Source: Kitasatospora sp. NBC_00374 (lineage in GTDB: Bacteria; Actinomycetota; Actinomycetes; Streptomycetales; Streptomycetaceae). From it: 64,000 nt of DNA. The position numbers were made by a program, and so were the translations under genes. Each line of letters starts with the position of its first letter. The first letter of the stretch is position 1. This document shows, one piece after another, positions 43,751-54,887 of the stretch. The stretch is from contig NZ_CP107964.1 of assembly GCF_041434935.1 (NCBI RefSeq), forward strand, positions 2,542,001 through 2,606,000, given 5' to 3'. The notes below the pieces were generated by a model. That model had not been told where the DNA came from. It did no database searches and saw only the letters and a program-made list of their open reading frames with translations.

Positions 43751-43896
43751 GCTCGCAGGTTAGCCGGGATGCGGAGAGCGCGACCAAACGTGGTCCACCA
43801 ACTGAGACACCTGCCGAGACGTCCGATCCGTGGCGGTGAGAAGCCTCCCGAACACCCCGATAGTCTGATTGTCAGCCAATCGATCCGGAGTCTCCC

Positions 43897-45003
43897 GTGC
43901 GTTCGCCCACCGGTCTGCCCACCCACCCCATCGACGCGGAAGCCGTGCGCGAACGCGTCAACGCGGCCCTCGCCGAGTTCATGGACGGCCGCACGGCCCT
44001 GCTCGCCGGCATCTCCCCCCAGCTCGGGCCGGTCTCCGACGCCCTGCGCGACTTCCTGCTCGACGGCGGCAAGCGGCTGCGCCCCGCGTTCTGCTACTGG
44101 GGCTGGCGCGGGGCAGGCGGCGGCGCCGACGAGACGGGGATCACCCGGGCGGCGGCCGCACTCGAACTGCTCCAGGCGAGTGCCCTGGTGCACGACGACC
44201 TGATGGACCGCAGCGACACCCGCCGCGGACTGCCCTCCGTCCACCGCCGTTTCGAGGCGCTGCACCGCAGCAGCGGCTGGCGCGGCGACCGCGAGCAGTA
44301 CGGGGCCTCCGCCGCCGTCCTGCTCGGCGACCTGCTGCTGATCTGGTGCGACGAGCTGTTCAACGACTGCGGTCTCGACCCCGCGGCCGTCCGGGCGGCC
44401 AAGCCGTCCTTCGACCTGATGCGCACCGAGGTCATGCTCGGCCAGTACCTGGACGTGCTGGAGCCGGTCGCCGGGGACTCCGCCGACCCGCAGGCGCTGG
44501 AGCGCGCCCGGACCGTCCTGCACTACAAGTCCGCGAAGTACACCATCGAGCGCCCGCTCCAGGTGGGGGCCGTGCTGGCCGGGGCCGGACCCGACCTGGT
44601 CTCGGCCTACGCGGCCTTCGGCCTCCCGCTGGGCGAGGCCTTCCAGCTGCGGGACGACCTGCTCGGTGTGTTCGGCGATCCGTCGGTCACCGGCAAGCCG
44701 GCCGGCGACGATCTGCGCGAGGGCAAGCGGACCCTGCTGGTGGCGCACGCCATGCGCGGCCTGTCGCCCGCCGACGCCCGGCACCTGGACGAGCGGCTCG
44801 GCGCACCCGACCTGACCGCCGACGAGATCCCGGCCCTGCGCGCACTGGTCGAGCGGAGCGGCGCCGCCGACCTGGTGGAGAAGCGGATCGACGCGCTGAT
44901 GCGGGACTCGCTGGCCGCGCTGGAGGCCGCCCCGCTCCGCGGCGGCCCGGCCCGCGAGGTCCTGCGGGCCCTGGCCGAGGCCGCCACCGTCCGCACCTAC
45001 TGA
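43897..45003 (+). CDS. Polyprenyl (geranylgeranyl-type) diphosphate synthase
   Basis: A 368-residue trans-prenyltransferase. The first Asp-rich motif is 'LVHDDLMDRSDTRRG' (DDLMD); the second is 'LRDDLLGVFGDP' with a Gly in place of the final Asp, common in actinobacterial enzymes. 'DGGKRLRPAFCYWGW' holds the basic substrate-binding residues. It condenses isopentenyl diphosphate with allylic diphosphates; chain length cannot be read reliably. GTG start with CCGGAG upstream. Divergent from metF with a 146-base gap. Confidence 0.93.
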   Translation: MRSPTGLPTHPIDAEAVRERVNAALAEFMDGRTALLAGISPQLGPVSDALRDFLLDGGKRLRPAFCYWGWRGAGGGADETGITRAAAALELLQASALVHDDLMDRSDTRRGLPSVHRRFEALHRSSGWRGDREQYGASAAVLLGDLLLIWCDELFNDCGLDPAAVRAAKPSFDLMRTEVMLGQYLDVLEPVAGDSADPQALERARTVLHYKSAKYTIERPLQVGAVLAGAGPDLVSAYAAFGLPLGEAFQLRDDLLGVFGDPSVTGKPAGDDLREGKRTLLVAHAMRGLSPADARHLDERLGAPDLTADEIPALRALVERSGAADLVEKRIDALMRDSLAALEAAPLRGGPAREVLRALAEAATVRTY

Positions 45004-45004
45004 A

Positions 45005-45038
45005 GCGCCCGGGCGCCCCGGGCGGGGCACCCGGGCGC
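45005..45038. terminator. Hairpin terminator between polyprenyl synthase and thiE
   Basis: GCGCCCGGG/CCCGGGCGC and GCCCC/GGGGC form a 14-pair stem with one C-A mismatch and loop GGGC. It sits between two convergent genes and starts one base after the synthase stop. Confidence 0.8.
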
Positions 45039-45050
45039 GGGCAGCAGCGG

Positions 45051-45698
45051 TCAGACCTCGCGGAGCCTGCGGGCCAGCTCGGCCGCCGCCGCACCCGGGT
45101 CGTCGGCCGCCGTGATGGCCCGGACCACGACCACCCGGCGGGCGCCCGCCGCCAGGACCTGGTCCAGGTTGCCCAGGTCGATGCCGCCGATCGCGAACCA
45201 CGGTCGGTCCGTCGGCTGCCCGGCCGCGTACGAGACCAGGCCGAGGCCGGGCGCGTGCCGGCCGGGCTTGGTCGGGGTGGGCCAGACCGGCCCGGTGCAG
45301 AAGTAGTCCACGCCCGGCTCGACCAGCGCGGTGTCCACCTCCGACTCGGCGTGGCAGGAGCGGCCGATCAGCACGTCCTGGCCGAGGATCGCCCGGGCGG
45401 CCGGGACGGGCAGGTCGTCCTGACCCAGGTGCAGCACCTGGGGACCCGCGGCATGGGCCACGTCGGCCCGGTCGTTGACGGAGAAGAGCCTGCCGTGCCG
45501 CCGGGCGGCGTCCGCGAAGACCTCCAGGTACTCCAGCTCCTGCTTCGCCTCCAGCCCCTTGTCCCGCAGCTGGACGATGTCCACGCCACCGGCCAGCACC
45601 GCGTCCAGGAACTCGGGCAGGTCGCCCTGCTCCCGGCGGGCGTCGGTGCACAGGTAGAGGCGGGCGTCCGCCAGCGCGGCGCGGGCGTCCGCCGTCAC
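45051..45698 (-). CDS. thiE: Thiamine-phosphate synthase ThiE
   Basis: A 215-residue TIM-barrel enzyme joining the pyrimidine and thiazole phosphates to thiamine phosphate. '[18 protein letters not shown]', '[25 protein letters not shown]' (split) and '[12 protein letters not shown]' bind the substrates, and '[20 protein letters not shown]' closes the barrel. GTG start overlapping the preceding gene by 4 bases. It is on the strand opposite to the thiOSG operon, 1.8 kb away, and no riboswitch precedes it directly. Confidence 0.95.
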   Translation of the reverse strand: MTADARAALADARLYLCTDARREQGDLPEFLDAVLAGGVDIVQLRDKGLEAKQELEYLEVFADAARRHGRLFSVNDRADVAHAAGPQVLHLGQDDLPVPAARAILGQDVLIGRSCHAESEVDTALVEPGVDYFCTGPVWPTPTKPGRHAPGLGLVSYAAGQPTDRPWFAIGGIDLGNLDQVLAAGARRVVVVRAITAADDPGAAAAELARRLREV

Positions 45699-46060
45699 AG
45701 CAGCATGGCCTGGGCGCGGCGCTTCACCTCGGTGCCCCGGTTCTCCCGCAGCGCCTGGATCGGGCTGCCGGGAAGCGACGGGTCCTCGGTGAACATCCAC
45801 TCGAGGATCTCCTCGTCGTTGAGCCCGCAGTCGCGCAGCACCGTGAGGGTGCCCACCAGGTGCTTGACCGGTCCGGTGGGCTCGATGAAGTCGGCGGGCA
45901 CCTGCAGCGAGTTGTTCTCGCCGCGGCGGACGGCCAGCAGGGTCCGGTTCCTCACCTGGTCCCGGACCTCGGTGATCTGCACCCCCCACAGCTCCGAGAT
46001 GTCGGGCAGGTAGAGCCACGCGGGGACAAGGGCTTCAATCTTGGGATCAATCTTGCTCAC
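45695..46060 (-). CDS. Rv2175c-family DNA-binding protein
   Basis: A 121-residue protein: '[40 protein letters not shown]' (split) is a winged-helix DNA-binding region, followed by '[23 protein letters not shown]'. In Mycobacterium tuberculosis the homologue Rv2175c binds DNA and is phosphorylated by the adjacent kinase PknL. Here a PASTA kinase gene lies 3.7 kb to the right. GTG start with CTGGGGG upstream. It is coupled to thiE by a 4-base overlap. Confidence 0.88.
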   Translation of the reverse strand: MSKIDPKIEALVPAWLYLPDISELWGVQITEVRDQVRNRTLLAVRRGENNSLQVPADFIEPTGPVKHLVGTLTVLRDCGLNDEEILEWMFTEDPSLPGSPIQALRENRGTEVKRRAQAMLL

Positions 46061-46107
46061 GCCCCCAGACTGCCACCTCCGGCGACCCCCGCGCACCTAC
46101 CGCCCGG

Positions 46108-47301
46108 TCAGGCCGCCGCCGCCTTGAGCTGGACGGCCGGATCGGCGGCGAGCGCCCGGTCGAGCACCGCACCCCGGTCGATCAGCCGCCGCGCCTGGTT
46201 GAGGTCGCGCGGCCGGTCCACCGACAGGGCCGCGACCAGGGCGCCCTGCCGCAACCACAGCACCGTCCAGGACGGCTCCTCGGGCGAGCCCCGGTGGATC
46301 AGCTCGTCCGCCTCGGCGTGCCGGCCCGCGTACTGCACCATCCGTCCGAACTGCTCGGACCAGAAGTACGGCACCGGGTCGTACGGGGCGTCCGCGCCGA
46401 GCATCGAGGCCGCCGCCGCCGTGCCGGACTGCAGTGCGTGGTCCCAGTGCTGGACGGCCAGCCGGACGCCGGAGCGGGCCGAGGGGTAGGAGACGCAGTC
46501 ACCGGCCGCCCACACACCCGGGGCGCCGGTGCGCAGCCGCTCGTCCACCAGGATCGCCCCGGCCGCGTCCAGCTCCACGCCGGAGCCGGACAGCCATCCG
46601 GTGGCGGGCCGGGCGCCGATCCCGACCAGCACCTCGTCGGCGGGCAGCCGGGTGCCGTCGGTGAGCACCACGGCACCGGGCTCGGCGGCCAGCACCCCGG
46701 CCCCGCAGCGCAGCCCGACCCCGGCTGCCGCGTACCAGCCGGCCATCACCGCGCCGAGCGGTTCGGGCAGCGCACCGGTGAGCGGCGCCGGCCCGGCCTC
46801 GACCACGGTCACCTCGCAGCCCAGCTGCCGGGCCACCGTCGCGGTCTCCGCGCCGATCCAGCCGGCCCCGGCCAGCACCAGCCGCACGCCGGGGCGGAGC
46901 CGTTCGCGCAGCGCCAGGGCGTCGTCCACGGTACGCAGCAGGCGCGCGCCGGGAGCCCCGGGCAGCGGGCGGGGTTCGGCACCGGTGGCGATCACCAGGC
47001 CCTCGTACGGCAGCTCACCGCCGTCGGTGTGCAGCACCCCGGGTGCCAGGGCGAGCGCCCGGCGACCGGTCAGCAGCTCGACGCCGAGGTGCTCCCAGTC
47101 GATCTCGAAGGTGGTGGCGTCGGCCTTTCCGAGCAGCACGTTCTTGGACAGCGGCGGCCGGTCGTACGGGCGGTGCGGCTCGTCGCCGAGCAGCGAGATC
47201 CGGCCCTCCCAGCCCCCGCGGCGCAGACCCAGCGCGGCCTGCGCGCCCGCCATGCCGGCCCCGACCACGACCACCCGTCCGGTTCGCTTCAGTTCGACCA
47301 C
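46108..47301 (-). CDS. FAD/NAD(P)-dependent ferredoxin reductase-like protein
   Basis: A 397-residue pyridine-nucleotide-disulphide-oxidoreductase-like flavoprotein without redox cysteines. The FAD fold is 'RVVVVGAGMAGAQAALGL', followed by 'YDRPPLSKNVLLG', typical of ferredoxin/rubredoxin reductases of Rieske and P450 systems, the NAD fold 'LVLAGAGWIGAETATVARQ' and 'VWAAGDCVSYPS'. No ferredoxin or P450 is adjacent, so its partner is unknown. GTG start; divergent from the TPP-riboswitch operon. Confidence 0.9.
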   Translation of the reverse strand: MVELKRTGRVVVVGAGMAGAQAALGLRRGGWEGRISLLGDEPHRPYDRPPLSKNVLLGKADATTFEIDWEHLGVELLTGRRALALAPGVLHTDGGELPYEGLVIATGAEPRPLPGAPGARLLRTVDDALALRERLRPGVRLVLAGAGWIGAETATVARQLGCEVTVVEAGPAPLTGALPEPLGAVMAGWYAAAGVGLRCGAGVLAAEPGAVVLTDGTRLPADEVLVGIGARPATGWLSGSGVELDAAGAILVDERLRTGAPGVWAAGDCVSYPSARSGVRLAVQHWDHALQSGTAAAASMLGADAPYDPVPYFWSEQFGRMVQYAGRHAEADELIHRGSPEEPSWTVLWLRQGALVAALSVDRPRDLNQARRLIDRGAVLDRALAADPAVQLKAAAA

Positions 47302-47383
47302 CGGGCCAGCCTAGCGAGCGGGTGTCCACGCCATGTACGCACCTTCGGGCTGGGACGCGCCCGGCGTTATGGTGGACGGACAC

Positions 47384-47474
47384 CACACGGGAGCCCGGCG
47401 CACCGGGCTGAGAGGCGGGCTGCGGCGGCCTGCGACCGTCCGAACCTGATCCGGGTCATGCCGGCGAAGGGAGT
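47384..47474 (+). ncRNA. TPP riboswitch (THI element) controlling thiOSG
   Basis: The conserved TPP-aptamer core is plain: CACCGGGCTGAGAGG at about 47401-47415 (the CUGAGA pyrimidine-binding loop), then ACCTGATCCGGGTCATGCC at about 47444-47462 (the pyrophosphate-binding arm), with complementary flanks ACACGGGAG and GAAGGGAGT. The ribosome site AAGGGAG of thiO lies in the 3' flank, so translation control by occlusion is likely: when TPP is bound, thiO should be shut off. Confidence 0.95.
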
Positions 47475-47481
47475 ATCGACT

Positions 47482-49639
<2,158 letters not shown>

Positions 49640-49721
49640 CCCGGTCTCAACTTCGGCACAGACTGCTCGCGACGGGCAGGCCACCGGCCACCGCCGGGGC
49701 CATCGCCCCTACACTCCTCTG

Positions 49722-51473
49722 GTGGACATGACGCTGCGCGATCCCCTCATCGGAGCCCTGCTCGACGGCCGGTACCGGGTCGAGCAGCGGATCGCCGCGG
49801 GCGGTATGGCGACGGTCTACCGCGGCCTGGACACCCGGCTGGACCGGGTGGTCGCCCTCAAGGTGATGCACGAGTCGCTGGTCGGCGACAACGACTTCAC
49901 CGACCGCTTCATCCGCGAGGCCAAGGCGATCGCCCGGCTCGCGCACCCGAACGTGGTGAACGTCTTCGACCAGGGCGCCGACGGCCAGGCGGTGTTCCTG
50001 GCGATGGAGTACGTGCCCGGCAGCAACCTGCGGGACGTGCTGCGCGACCGCGGCGCCCTGTCGGTGCGGGCCGCGCTGGACGTCATGGAACCGATCCTGG
50101 CCGCCCTCGGCGCTGCCCACCGCGCGGGGCTGGTGCACCGGGACATCAAGCCGGAGAACGTCCTGATCACCGAGGGCGGCATGGTCAAGGTCGCCGACTT
50201 CGGCCTGGTCCGGCTGCTCTCCGGCACCGACGGCGCCGTCACCAGCACCACCGAGGCCGGCACCGTGCTCGGCACGGTGTCCTATCTGGCACCGGAGCAG
50301 ATCCGCCAGGACCCGACCGACCAGCGGGTGGACGTCTACGCGGCCGGCATCCTGCTGTACGAGCTGCTGACCGGCGCCAAGCCGCACACCGGCGACAACC
50401 CGGCCCAGGTGATGTACATGCACCTGCACGAGAGCGTCCCGGCGCCGTCGCTGTCCGCGCCGGCGGTCGGCCCCGAGCTGGACGCGATAGTCGCCGCCGC
50501 CACCGCCCGCGACCCGCAGGCCCGGCCCTGGGACGCGGTGGAGCTGCTCGCCACCCTGCAGCGGGTCCGCCGTGGCCTGAGCCAGACCCAGCTGGACGCC
50601 GAGCCGCCGGCCTCCTCCCGGCTCACCCCGCAGTACTCGACCGGCGAGGTCACCTCGGTGATCAGCCCGCCGGTCGAGCGGACCAGCGTGCTGGAGGTCC
50701 CGCCGGACCTGCTGCCGCCGCGGCCGCCGGTCGACGAGGCGCCCGGGCACGGGACGATGCAGCTGCGCGCGGTCCGGCCGGAGCGCGCGCCGCGCTCGCG
50801 CAAGCCGTTCATCTGGGCGGCCGTGGTCGCGGCACTGCTCGTGCTGGTCGGCGGCACCACGTGGGCGCTGTCCAGCGCGGTCTACGCGACCGTGCCGAGC
50901 GTGCTCGGGCAGAGCCAGGCGCAGGCCCAGGCGGCGCTGGACAAGTCCGGGCTGCACGGCACCTACACCGAGGAGTTCAGCGAGTCGGTCAAGGCCGGCC
51001 AGGTGATCTCGACCGATCCGGGGGTGGGGCAGAAGCTGCGCAAGAGCGACTCGGTGAAGGTCAGGCTCTCCAAGGGCCCCGAGCGGATCCCCGTGCCCGA
51101 GCTGGCCGGCAAGCCGCTGGAGGCGGCCCGCAAGGCGCTCACCGACGCCCGGCTGACGCCCGGCACGGTGACGGAGTCCTTCAACGACACGGTGCCCAAG
51201 GGCGCGGTGGTCAGCGTGTCGCCCGGCGCGGGCGAGCAGCTGGCGGTCGGTTCCCCGATCGCGCTGGTGGTCAGCAAGGGCATGGTCCCGGTGCCGAACG
51301 TGGTCGGGCTGGACAAGGACGCGGCGGCCAAGGCGCTCGCCGACGCCGGGTTCAAGGTGCAGACCTCCGGCCTCAACCTGTTCGGCACCGGCAAGGTCGC
51401 CTCGCAGAGCCCGCCGGCCGGCCAGCCCCGTCCGCAGAACACCGTCGTGACGATCAACTTCTCGCTGTTCTAG
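49722..51473 (+). CDS. PASTA-domain Ser/Thr protein kinase (PknL-like)
   Basis: A 583-residue membrane kinase. The kinase domain covers about 5-270: Gly loop 'RIAAGGMATVY', 'VALKVMHESL', 'VHRDIKPENVLI', 'VADFGLVRLL'. A juxtamembrane linker leads to one membrane helix (about 365-387, 'IWAAVVAALLVLVGGTTWAL'), then three extracellular PASTA repeats starting 'VPSVLGQSQ', 'VPELAGKPLEAARKAL' and 'VPNVVGLDKDAAAKALADAG'. PASTA repeats sense muropeptides or lipid II. Location near an Rv2175c homologue and the aroG gene mirrors pknL of M. tuberculosis. GTG start. Confidence 0.95.
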   Translation: MDMTLRDPLIGALLDGRYRVEQRIAAGGMATVYRGLDTRLDRVVALKVMHESLVGDNDFTDRFIREAKAIARLAHPNVVNVFDQGADGQAVFLAMEYVPGSNLRDVLRDRGALSVRAALDVMEPILAALGAAHRAGLVHRDIKPENVLITEGGMVKVADFGLVRLLSGTDGAVTSTTEAGTVLGTVSYLAPEQIRQDPTDQRVDVYAAGILLYELLTGAKPHTGDNPAQVMYMHLHESVPAPSLSAPAVGPELDAIVAAATARDPQARPWDAVELLATLQRVRRGLSQTQLDAEPPASSRLTPQYSTGEVTSVISPPVERTSVLEVPPDLLPPRPPVDEAPGHGTMQLRAVRPERAPRSRKPFIWAAVVAALLVLVGGTTWALSSAVYATVPSVLGQSQAQAQAALDKSGLHGTYTEEFSESVKAGQVISTDPGVGQKLRKSDSVKVRLSKGPERIPVPELAGKPLEAARKALTDARLTPGTVTESFNDTVPKGAVVSVSPGAGEQLAVGSPIALVVSKGMVPVPNVVGLDKDAAAKALADAGFKVQTSGLNLFGTGKVASQSPPAGQPRPQNTVVTINFSLF

Positions 51474-51489
51474 CCACCGGCGCGGCGGT

Positions 51490-51510
51490 GGGCTCGTCCG
51501 GGACGGGCCC
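51490..51510. terminator. Hairpin between the kinase and the sulfite-oxidase-like gene
   Basis: GGGCTCGTC pairs with GACGGGCCC (one G-U pair) around a 3-base loop, 16 bases after the kinase stop. Convergent genes on both sides. Confidence 0.6.
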
Positions 51511-51529
51511 GGGGACTGTCGGACAGGCC

Positions 51530-52159
51530 CTACCGCAGCGGCCCGTCGCCGGGCTCCTCCTGGTAGGAGTAGCGCTGCTCGGCCCACGGGTCGGCCCGGT
51601 TGTGGTAACCGCGTTCCTCCCAGAAGCCGCGCCGGTCGGCCCGCATGTACTCGACCGCGCGGACCCACTTGGGGCCTTTCCAGGCGTACAGGTGCGGCAC
51701 CACCAGGCGGACCGGGAAGCCGTGCTCCAGGGTGAGCGGCTCGGCGTTGTGGTGGGTGGCGAAGACCGTGCCCGGGTCGGCGAAGTCGGCCAGCCGCAGG
51801 TTGGCGCTGTAGCCGTACTCGGCCCAGACCATCACATGGGTGACGTCGGGGGCCGGGGGCACCAGGTCGAGCACGGTCTTGGCCGCGACGCCGCCCCACT
51901 CGTTGCCGAGCATCGAGAACCGGGTGACGCAGTGGAAGTCGCCGCGGACGGTGACCCGGGGAAGCGCGTGGAAGGCGGCGAAGTCCCAGCTCTGCTTCTC
52001 GGCCGTGGCGGTGGCGCCGAACACCTGGAAGTCCCAGCTCTGCGGCTTGAAACGGGGCACCGGACCGTAGTGCAGCACCGGCCAGCCGCGTTGCGGCCGC
52101 TGGCCCGGCGGGATCCGCGGGTCAGACGGCTGAGGCTGTTCCGGTTCGTGCTGACCCAT
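51530..52159 (-). CDS. Sulfite-oxidase-like molybdopterin oxidoreductase
   Basis: A 209-residue protein of the oxidoreductase molybdopterin-binding fold. 'GDFHCVTRFSMLGNEWGGV' holds the molybdenum-ligating Cys, with 'HVMVWAEYGYSANLRLADF' and 'HGFPVRLVVPHLYAWKGPKWVR' (split) lining the cofactor. No Tat signal is present, so it is cytoplasmic, unlike YedY/MsrP. No heme partner is adjacent. Substrate unknown. The ATG at 52159 follows a GGAGGT placed too close, so the start is uncertain; an upstream start at 52237 is possible. Confidence 0.85.
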   Translation of the reverse strand: MGQHEPEQPQPSDPRIPPGQRPQRGWPVLHYGPVPRFKPQSWDFQVFGATATAEKQSWDFAAFHALPRVTVRGDFHCVTRFSMLGNEWGGVAAKTVLDLVPPAPDVTHVMVWAEYGYSANLRLADFADPGTVFATHHNAEPLTLEHGFPVRLVVPHLYAWKGPKWVRAVEYMRADRRGFWEERGYHNRADPWAEQRYSYQEEPGDGPLR

Positions 52160-52349
52160 ACCTCCATGGTGACAGACGGCGGGCGCCCTGCCGCGCGCGC
52201 CCCTCGCGCACGCCCCCACAGCGCGCATATCGGACAATCCGACACATGTCCTAGTGAGTGTGAACTTACTGGAATTACCGCCCGCAACGGTGCCACGATG
52301 CCCTCAACCGCGGTAGCGCGAGCGACGCATGGGACAGGAAGGCAACGCC

Positions 52350-52829
52350 ATGAAGGGCGACCCCGAGGTCATCGAATTCCTCAACGAGCAGCTCACCGCC
52401 GAGCTGACCGCGATCAACCAGTACTTCCTGCACGCGAAGATGCAGGAGAACAACGGGTGGACCAAGCTCGCCAAGTACACCCGGCACGAGTCCTTCGACG
52501 AGATGAAGCACGCCGAGGTCCTCACCGACCGGATCCTCTTCCTGGACGGCCTGCCCAACTACCAGCGGCTGTTCCACGTCCGGATCGGCCAGACCGTCAA
52601 GGAGATGTTCGAGGCCGACCGCCAGGTCGAGGTCGAGGCCATCGACCGGCTGCGCCGCGGGATCGTGGTGATGCGGGCCAAGAACGACGTCACCTCGGCC
52701 AACATCTTCGAGGACATCCTCGCCGACGAGGAGCACCACATCGACTACCTGGACACCCAGCTCGAACTGCTGGAGAAGCTCGGCGAGCCGCTCTACCTCG
52801 CCCAGCTGATCGAACAGCCGGAGTCCTGA
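52350..52829 (+). CDS. bfr: Bacterioferritin
   Basis: A 159-residue bacterioferritin. Ferroxidase ligands are visible in 'NEQLTAELTAINQYFLHAKM' (first Glu), 'RHESFDEMKHAEVL' (Glu, His, and the heme-ligand Met), 'VEAIDRLRRGI' and 'DEEHHIDYLDTQL'. It forms 24-subunit cages storing iron with heme at subunit interfaces. ATG with GGAAGG upstream. The bfd gene converges on it 46 bases downstream. Upstream, TCGGA-CAA-TCCGA (52230-52242) is a small palindrome that could be regulatory. Confidence 0.96.
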   Translation: MKGDPEVIEFLNEQLTAELTAINQYFLHAKMQENNGWTKLAKYTRHESFDEMKHAEVLTDRILFLDGLPNYQRLFHVRIGQTVKEMFEADRQVEVEAIDRLRRGIVVMRAKNDVTSANIFEDILADEEHHIDYLDTQLELLEKLGEPLYLAQLIEQPES

Positions 52830-52875
52830 GCCCCGCCGGCCGAGGCCCGGGGCGGATCCGGGGACGGGTCGACGG

Positions 52876-53133
52876 CTAGGCCGCGAGCGGCGACGGCCGG
52901 AGCTGCGACGTCTCGCTCTCCGGCTCGGCGAGGCCGAGCCGGGCCGCCAGCCTGGCTGTCGGGCACGGGCGCGCACCGTGCTCCCCCAGCAGCGCCTGGA
53001 TCCGCCGCACGCAGGAACCGCAGTCGGTGCCGGCCTTGCAGCCCTTGGCTATCTGCCGCGGAGTGGCGGCACCCGCGTCGATGGCGTCCTTGACCTGGGC
53101 CTCGGTGACCGCATGGCACATGCAGACATACAT
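52876..53133 (-). CDS. bfd: Bacterioferritin-associated ferredoxin-like (2Fe-2S) protein
   Basis: An 85-residue protein with the Bfd Cys pattern 'MYVCMCHAVTEAQV' (C-x-C) and 'CKAGTDCGSCVRRI' (the last two cysteines four apart), coordinating a [2Fe-2S] cluster. It supplies electrons that release Fe2+ from bacterioferritin. GGGAGAG precedes the ATG. Its promoter region contains iron-box-like repeats, fitting induction on iron shortage. Convergent with bfr. Confidence 0.93.
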   Translation of the reverse strand: MYVCMCHAVTEAQVKDAIDAGAATPRQIAKGCKAGTDCGSCVRRIQALLGEHGARPCPTARLAARLGLAEPESETSQLRPSPLAA

Positions 53134-53223
53134 CGCGGTCTCTCCCGGGTGGTGCTGGGCGGTACGGCCGAACGGGTACTGCCGAACTGGTACTGCGGAG
53201 CGGCCCTGGCGGACCAAGATCAG

Positions 53224-53260
53224 TAAAGCCTTGCCTTACCTCGCTAAGCCTTACCTTACC
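53224..53260 (-). promoter_or_regulatory. Tandem iron-box-like sites (DmdR/IdeR type) upstream of bfd
   Basis: On the minus strand the segment reads as overlapping AGGTAAGGC-type repeats: TAAGGTAAGGCTTAG followed by GAGGTAAGGCAAGGC. This closely resembles the TTAGGTTAGGCT half of the DmdR1/IdeR iron box of streptomycetes. It lies about 90 bases before the bfd start, as expected for an iron-repressed promoter. Confidence 0.7.
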
Positions 53261-53278
53261 CGGCGATCGGCGCACGAC

Positions 53279-53321
53279 AAAGCCCCTCCCCGCTCGGATC
53301 ACCCGAGCAGGGAGGGGCTTT
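53279..53321. terminator. Hairpin terminator after aroG
   Basis: AAAGCCCCTCCC/GGGAGGGGCTTT plus GCTCGG/CCGAGC form an 18-pair stem with one C-A mismatch and loop ATCAC. It lies 26 bases after the DAHP synthase stop (minus strand), with a T run of four on that strand side. Confidence 0.85.
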
Positions 53322-53346
53322 CGTCACACCGGAGCAGCCGGCGGCC

Positions 53347-54696
53347 TCAGTGGCCGCGGTACATCTCCGCCACCAGGAAGGCCAGGTCCAGCGACTGGCT
53401 GCGGTTGAGCCGCGGGTCGCAGGCCGTCTCGTAGCGCTGGTGCAGGTCGTCCTCGAACACCTCGTCGCCGCCGCCGACGCACTCGGTGACGTCGTCACCG
53501 GTCAGCTCGACGTGGATGCCGCCCGGGTGGGTACCGAGCGCGCGGTGCACCTCGAAGAAGCCCTTGACCTCGTCGAGCACGTCGTCGAAGCGACGGGTCT
53601 TGTGGCCGGTCTCGGCCTCGTAGGTGTTGCCGTGCATCGGGTCGCAGATCCACACGACCTGGGCACCGGACGCGGTGACCTTCTCCACCAGGGAGGGCAG
53701 GTGCTCGCGGACCTTGCCCGCGCCCATCCGGGTGATGAAGGTGAGCCGGCCGGGCTCGCGGTCCGGGTCCAGCCGGTCGATCAGGGTGAGCGCCTCGTCG
53801 ACCGAGGTGGTCGGGCCGAGCTTCACCCCGATCGGGTTGCGGATCTTCGAGGCGAACTCGATGTGCGCGTGGTCCAGCTGCCTGGTCCGCTCGCCGATCC
53901 AGACCATGTGGCCGGAGACGTCGTACAGGTGGCCGGTCCGCGAGTCCGTGCGGGTCAGCGCGGTCTCGTAGTCCAGGATCAGCGCCTCGTGCGAGGAGAA
54001 GAACTCGACCGTCTTGAACTCCTCGGGGGCCACCCCACAGGCGTTCATGAAGGCCAGCGCGTTGTCGATCTCGCGGGCCAGCTTCTCGTAGCGCTGGCCG
54101 GCCGGCGAGTTGCGCACGAAGTCCTGGTTCCAGGCGTGCACCTGGCGCAGGTCGGCGTAGCCACCGGTGGTGAAGGCGCGCACCAGGTTGAGCGTGGCGG
54201 CGGACGCGTTGTACATCCGCTTCAGACGCTCCGGGTCCGGGATCCGGGACTCGGGGGTGAACTCGAAGCCGTTCACCGAGTCGCCGCGGTAGACCGGCAG
54301 GGTCACACCGTCGCGGGTCTCGGTCGCCTTCGAGCGGGGCTTGGAGTACTGCCCGGCGATCCGGCCGACCTTCACGACCGGCACCGAGGCCGCGTACGTG
54401 AGCACGGCGGCCATCTGCAGCAGTGTCTTCAGCTTGTTGCGGATCTGCTCGGCCGAGACTCCGTCGAACGCCTCGGCGCAGTCACCGCCCTGCAGCAGGA
54501 AGGCCTCACCGCGCGCGACGGCACCGAGCCGGGCACGCAGCTGGTCGCACTCGCCGGCGAAGACGAGCGGCGGATACGAGGCGAGGTCCGCAAGGGTCTT
54601 GCGCAGCGCCTCTTGGTCCGGCCATTCAGGCTGCTGCGCCGCGGGCAGGGACTGCCAGGAGTGGCCAGTCCTCGATGTCTCAGTCGTCACGGTCAC
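53347..54696 (-). CDS. aroG: Class II DAHP synthase (shikimate pathway entry)
   Basis: A 449-residue type II 3-deoxy-7-phosphoheptulonate synthase. 'LLQGGDCAEAFDG' supplies the metal-binding Cys, and 'RIAGQYSKPRSK', 'WIGERTRQLDHAHIEFASKI' and 'WICDPMHGNTY' are family blocks. It condenses phosphoenolpyruvate and erythrose 4-phosphate. GTG start at 54696 (a second GTG two codons in). It is divergent from the trp leader and trpEG, so both feed aromatic amino acid synthesis. Confidence 0.97.
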   Translation of the reverse strand: MTVTTETSRTGHSWQSLPAAQQPEWPDQEALRKTLADLASYPPLVFAGECDQLRARLGAVARGEAFLLQGGDCAEAFDGVSAEQIRNKLKTLLQMAAVLTYAASVPVVKVGRIAGQYSKPRSKATETRDGVTLPVYRGDSVNGFEFTPESRIPDPERLKRMYNASAATLNLVRAFTTGGYADLRQVHAWNQDFVRNSPAGQRYEKLAREIDNALAFMNACGVAPEEFKTVEFFSSHEALILDYETALTRTDSRTGHLYDVSGHMVWIGERTRQLDHAHIEFASKIRNPIGVKLGPTTSVDEALTLIDRLDPDREPGRLTFITRMGAGKVREHLPSLVEKVTASGAQVVWICDPMHGNTYEAETGHKTRRFDDVLDEVKGFFEVHRALGTHPGGIHVELTGDDVTECVGGGDEVFEDDLHQRYETACDPRLNRSQSLDLAFLVAEMYRGH

Positions 54697-54815
54697 AGGA
54701 TCAAGGCTACGGGGTGCGCCAACCGATTTGTGACGACTGCCCGCTGGATGAGACACCCGCTGGACATTTCGGTGATCCGGTTCACACCCCCGGACCATCG
54801 GTTACGCTCATCCCC

Positions 54816-54887
54816 ATGAACGCGCCGCACACCCTCTGCTGGTGGTGGACCGACCCGTCGGGTGGTCCACGAATCGCGCGTCCCTAG
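54816..54887 (+). CDS. trpL: trp leader peptide (attenuation)
   Basis: A 23-codon open frame beginning MNAPHTLCWWW, with three consecutive Trp codons (54840-54848) and a TAG stop at 54885-54887. It is too short for normal gene calling. Three Trp codons in a row followed by competing hairpins and an anthranilate synthase gene are the standard layout of a ribosome-mediated trp attenuator. When tryptophan is scarce the ribosome stalls at the WWW codons and the terminator does not form. Confidence 0.92.
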   Translation: MNAPHTLCWWWTDPSGGPRIARP

